This document shows positions 28,572-28,725 of a DNA stretch of 28,725 nucleotides, one piece after another. A program made the position numbers and the translations under genes. The notes below the pieces were generated by a model, which was not told the origin of the DNA, did not search any database, and saw only the letters and a list, made by a program, of their open reading frames with translations. Origin of the DNA: an uncultured Clostridia bacterium (lineage in GTDB: Bacteria; Bacillota; Clostridia; Oscillospirales; Acutalibacteraceae); assembly GCA_937884975.1 (NCBI GenBank), contig CAKZZS010000031.1:1-28725 (forward strand), read 5' to 3'. How positions within the stretch are numbered: position 1 is the stretch's first letter; every line of letters begins with the position of its first letter.

Positions 28572-28646
28572 CACAAGGTGAATATCGGTCCGTTATATTA
28601 ACGGAAATATTAACCCCTTATCCGTTTCGGACGAGGGGTTTATTGT
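28572..28646 (+). ncRNA. Short attenuator-like transcript
   Basis: From the predicted start near 28573 the transcript would contain AAGGTG, the hairpin CCGTTA-TAT-TAACGG (28590-28604) and a terminator. The terminator stem is AACCCCT with AGGGGTT, inner TCCG with CGGA, loop TTT (28612-28640), followed by TTTATTGT. That gives about 70 nt. It is either a small RNA or the attenuated leader of a gene beyond the right edge of the window. Confidence 0.55.
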
Positions 28647-28678
28647 ACCCGAAAAAAGAGAATAATAACGGAAAGATG

Positions 28679-28725
28679 AAAGCCACTTGAGCGAGCGTAA
28701 ACAAAGCGCTTGTGAAGGTGGCTTT
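28679..28725. repeat. Inverted repeat at the right edge
   Basis: AAAGCCAC (28679-28686) and GTGGCTTT (28718-28725) are complementary, with a further short pairing inside. The structure reaches the last base of the window, so its extent and role are unknown. Confidence 0.45.

Overview
The window looks like a chromosome segment of a gut-type, low-to-moderate G+C Clostridia (Oscillospiraceae/Ruminococcaceae-like). The clues are strong AGGAGG ribosome binding sites, consensus sigma-A promoters, the diaminopimelate aminotransferase (DapL) lysine/peptidoglycan route, a NitR-type ANTAR regulator, a TnpV-type mobile-element gene, GPH sugar transport with GH130, and short repeats of a type I associate with this group. 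The species cannot be named from the sequence.

Layout. (1) 1-349 is the start of a leftward tnpV gene from a mobile element, followed by about 340 bp of hairpin-rich non-coding DNA. (2) 692-12101 is a nitrogen-assimilation block. Leftward are gdhA, a 55-aa small ORF, pyrG, dapF, dapL, glnA, asnA and guaA. Rightward, divergent from gdhA, are a second, shorter glutamine synthetase and an ANTAR protein (nitR). Nearly all these products fix ammonia or use glutamine or ammonia. (3) 12102-12393 holds a terminator, the 3' half of a tRNA-Pro(GGG) and a second terminator. (4) 12394-15458 encodes leftward GDPD phosphodiesterase, a Pr6Pr-like membrane protein and a C69 dipeptidase. (5) 15593-21825 is a rightward carbohydrate region: metallophosphoesterase, GPH symporter, zinc-ribbon membrane protein, a broken transporter tail, an endoglycoceramidase-like GH5 and a GH130 phosphorylase. 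(6) 21988-24084 is a secreted, probably surface-anchored alpha/beta hydrolase. (7) From about 24085 come a REP-like repeat, a multi-branched palindromic element and then, from 24480, an accretion island. The island holds two identical 42-bp tRNA-Trp 3' halves 587 bp apart with paired TGATGC motifs between them, a 53-aa acidic protein, a Fic protein, an HTH/DUF3990 toxin-antitoxin-like pair, a DUF6809-type protein and a small attenuator-like transcript.

The main discovery is a set of four RNA attenuators. Each combines an 18-nt hairpin (6-bp stem, hexaloop with A at loop position 1 and G at position 4, and a conserved G.U next to the closing C-G pair) with an intrinsic terminator whose 5' arm overlaps the loop and 3' side of that hairpin. 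This is the architecture of ANTAR-protein antitermination sites. One lies before the second glutamine synthetase (followed directly by nitR), two lie in series before gdhA, and one lies between gdhA and the small ORF/pyrG. Together they predict a NitR-controlled ammonia/glutamine circuit that reaches into pyrimidine synthesis through pyrG. Two further oddities are that nitR appears to start at ACG (or ATT), and that its receiver-like domain lacks the phospho-acceptor aspartate.
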